Below, in pieces: positions 20,136-21,053 of a DNA stretch of 21,053 nucleotides. The stretch comes from Zygophlyctis sp. KS116 (taxonomy: Eukaryota; Chytridiomycota), in the NCBI GenBank assembly GCA_054661495.1, contig BAAFSQ010000173.1:1-21053 (forward strand), given 5' to 3'. Within the stretch, counting starts at the first letter, position 1. The number at the start of each line of letters is the position of its first letter. A program made the translations under genes and the position numbers. The notes below the pieces were generated by a model. That model ran no database searches, was not told where the DNA came from, and saw only the letters and a program-made list of their open reading frames with translations.

Positions 20136-21053
20136 ATGGTACACAGAATTTCGCTTGCGACACAATTTATAGGAAACTATAGGCATTTGAAAAGAAACAT
20201 CAAAGCCTTACTGAAGAGCAGAGGAGTGGGCCATATTTTGCAGACGACCCAGGTGAATGATAACCAGAAAGTAACATCACTGTTTATGGAAGGCGAATCA
20301 ATAGATCTACATAATGTTAAGGCAGAACTTATTTCTAAATTGCTTTCTATTTCCCCTGGGATTTGCATTCAAGACTGGAAGGAAATGGCTTCGGACTCTC
20401 CTCTCTTTGGCTCTCAGATTGCTCCCACTCCTGGCTCTGTTTCAAGGGATTCTTCTGGCTTTGTGGAAGAACTACAAGAACCTTCAGCTGATCAAACTCA
20501 AAAGCCAGAACAGCAAAAATGGAATGAAGGCGTTGATTCTAGCTTAAGTAAGGTCGTCGATAAAATCCGAAGCGGTTGTCGAGTGGCCTATGAGATTCAG
20601 AGCTCTATTGAAAGCATCAAGGAAAAATTCATTCTCATCAGTTACAAATCAAACACTGTCCGTTTGAACATTGGTGGTTGCATTGGATGGTCTCAGCTAC
20701 TAAAAGTTATTCGAGAATGTAAAGAGCTCGACATCCATACCGAAATTCTAAAGCTATATTCACTAAATGGGTTGAAGAAAGTGTGTGAAATTGATTGGTT
20801 TGGTCTTAAAGCTGAAGGTCAGTATTATGTCGAAACTGAAGATGACTTTGTCCAAAAGTTAACAACAATGGAGGAGTTCTTTCAAAGGTTGAGGATTGAG
20901 AGAAAGCGACCAGAGTCAGACATAGAAAAGGTCAAGACAGTATTCAAAGAGCAGGCTATTCTCTTTGATAATTTGGTGGCCACTGGTGATTTGGCTTTGA
21001 CTGATGCTGAATTGAAAGATTATGGAATCACTCAAGGAGGGTTAAGAAAGGCT
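20136..21053 (+). CDS. Partial gene with a SAM-like tail, possibly Crinkler-type
   Basis: The frame is open for 306 codons from the ATG at 20136 to the window edge, so the 3' end is missing. An upstream in-frame TGA (20088-20090) limits the N-terminus, and the frame between it and the ATG lacks another ATG. The N-terminus is basic and helical. Residues about 175-240 form a compact segment that includes LKLYSLNGLKKVCEIDWFG and AEGQYYVETEDDF, with a ubiquitin-like feel. The last visible residues, LALTDAELKDYGITQGGLRK, resemble the end of a SAM domain and closely recall a block I associate with Crinkler-type proteins of chytrids and glomeromycetes. No LFLAK-type motif or secretion signal is evident. 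Codons end in G or C more often than in neighbouring genes. Function is unknown. Confidence 0.65.
   Translation, partial: MVHRISLATQFIGNYRHLKRNIKALLKSRGVGHILQTTQVNDNQKVTSLFMEGESIDLHNVKAELISKLLSISPGICIQDWKEMASDSPLFGSQIAPTPGSVSRDSSGFVEELQEPSADQTQKPEQQKWNEGVDSSLSKVVDKIRSGCRVAYEIQSSIESIKEKFILISYKSNTVRLNIGGCIGWSQLLKVIRECKELDIHTEILKLYSLNGLKKVCEIDWFGLKAEGQYYVETEDDFVQKLTTMEEFFQRLRIERKRPESDIEKVKTVFKEQAILFDNLVATGDLALTDAELKDYGITQGGLRKA

Noticed and set aside
20177-20547. Short open frames on both strands within the last gene
   Set aside because: The 306-codon frame from 20136 covers the region and has recognisable domain-like sequence.

Overview
The window is dense, AT-rich nuclear DNA from a small-genome eukaryote. 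Thirteen protein-coding genes are supported and a few weaker items are listed. Genes lie on both strands with gaps that are often only 6 to 130 bases. Most genes are split by extremely short spliceosomal introns: I placed 28 confidently and one tentatively. All are 24-33 nt except one of 73 nt. All are GT-AG except one GC-AG. TAA, TAG and TGA all serve as stops, so the standard code applies. No rRNA, tRNA, CRISPR array or complete transposon was seen.

Layout: 1-605 holds a doubtful small minus-strand ORF and a short piece resembling a hAT transposase. From 606 to 2057 lies a METTL23-like methyltransferase whose 3' end overlaps, out of frame, an N-terminally short malonyl-CoA decarboxylase. 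From 2171 to 9804 two SWI2/SNF2 ATPases, CHD1 (plus) and CSB/Rad26 (minus), flank a small unknown gene. From 9934 to 14099 come Sec17/alpha-SNAP, an atypical Rab-like protein that has lost its magnesium-binding residues, GWT1/PIGW (GPI-anchor synthesis) and a Siw14-type phosphatase. From 14196 to 19879 there is a charged coiled-coil protein, BBS9/PTHB1 (BBSome) and a lebercilin-like coiled-coil protein. The window ends inside a gene (20136 onward) with a SAM-like tail reminiscent of Crinkler-type proteins and a different base composition.

BBS9 and the lebercilin-like protein imply that the organism builds a cilium or flagellum. Together with GWT1, Siw14 and CHD1, a very compact genome and a possible Crinkler-like gene, this fits an early-branching zoosporic fungus-like organism, for example Cryptomycota/Rozella. 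That placement is inference and was not tested.

Functionally the genes are mostly housekeeping: chromatin remodelling and transcription-coupled repair, membrane fusion and GPI-anchor synthesis, malonyl-CoA turnover, and cilium trafficking. The unusual material is in gene architecture: tiny introns, a 12-nt microexon, overlapping genes, and shared stop codons between convergent genes.
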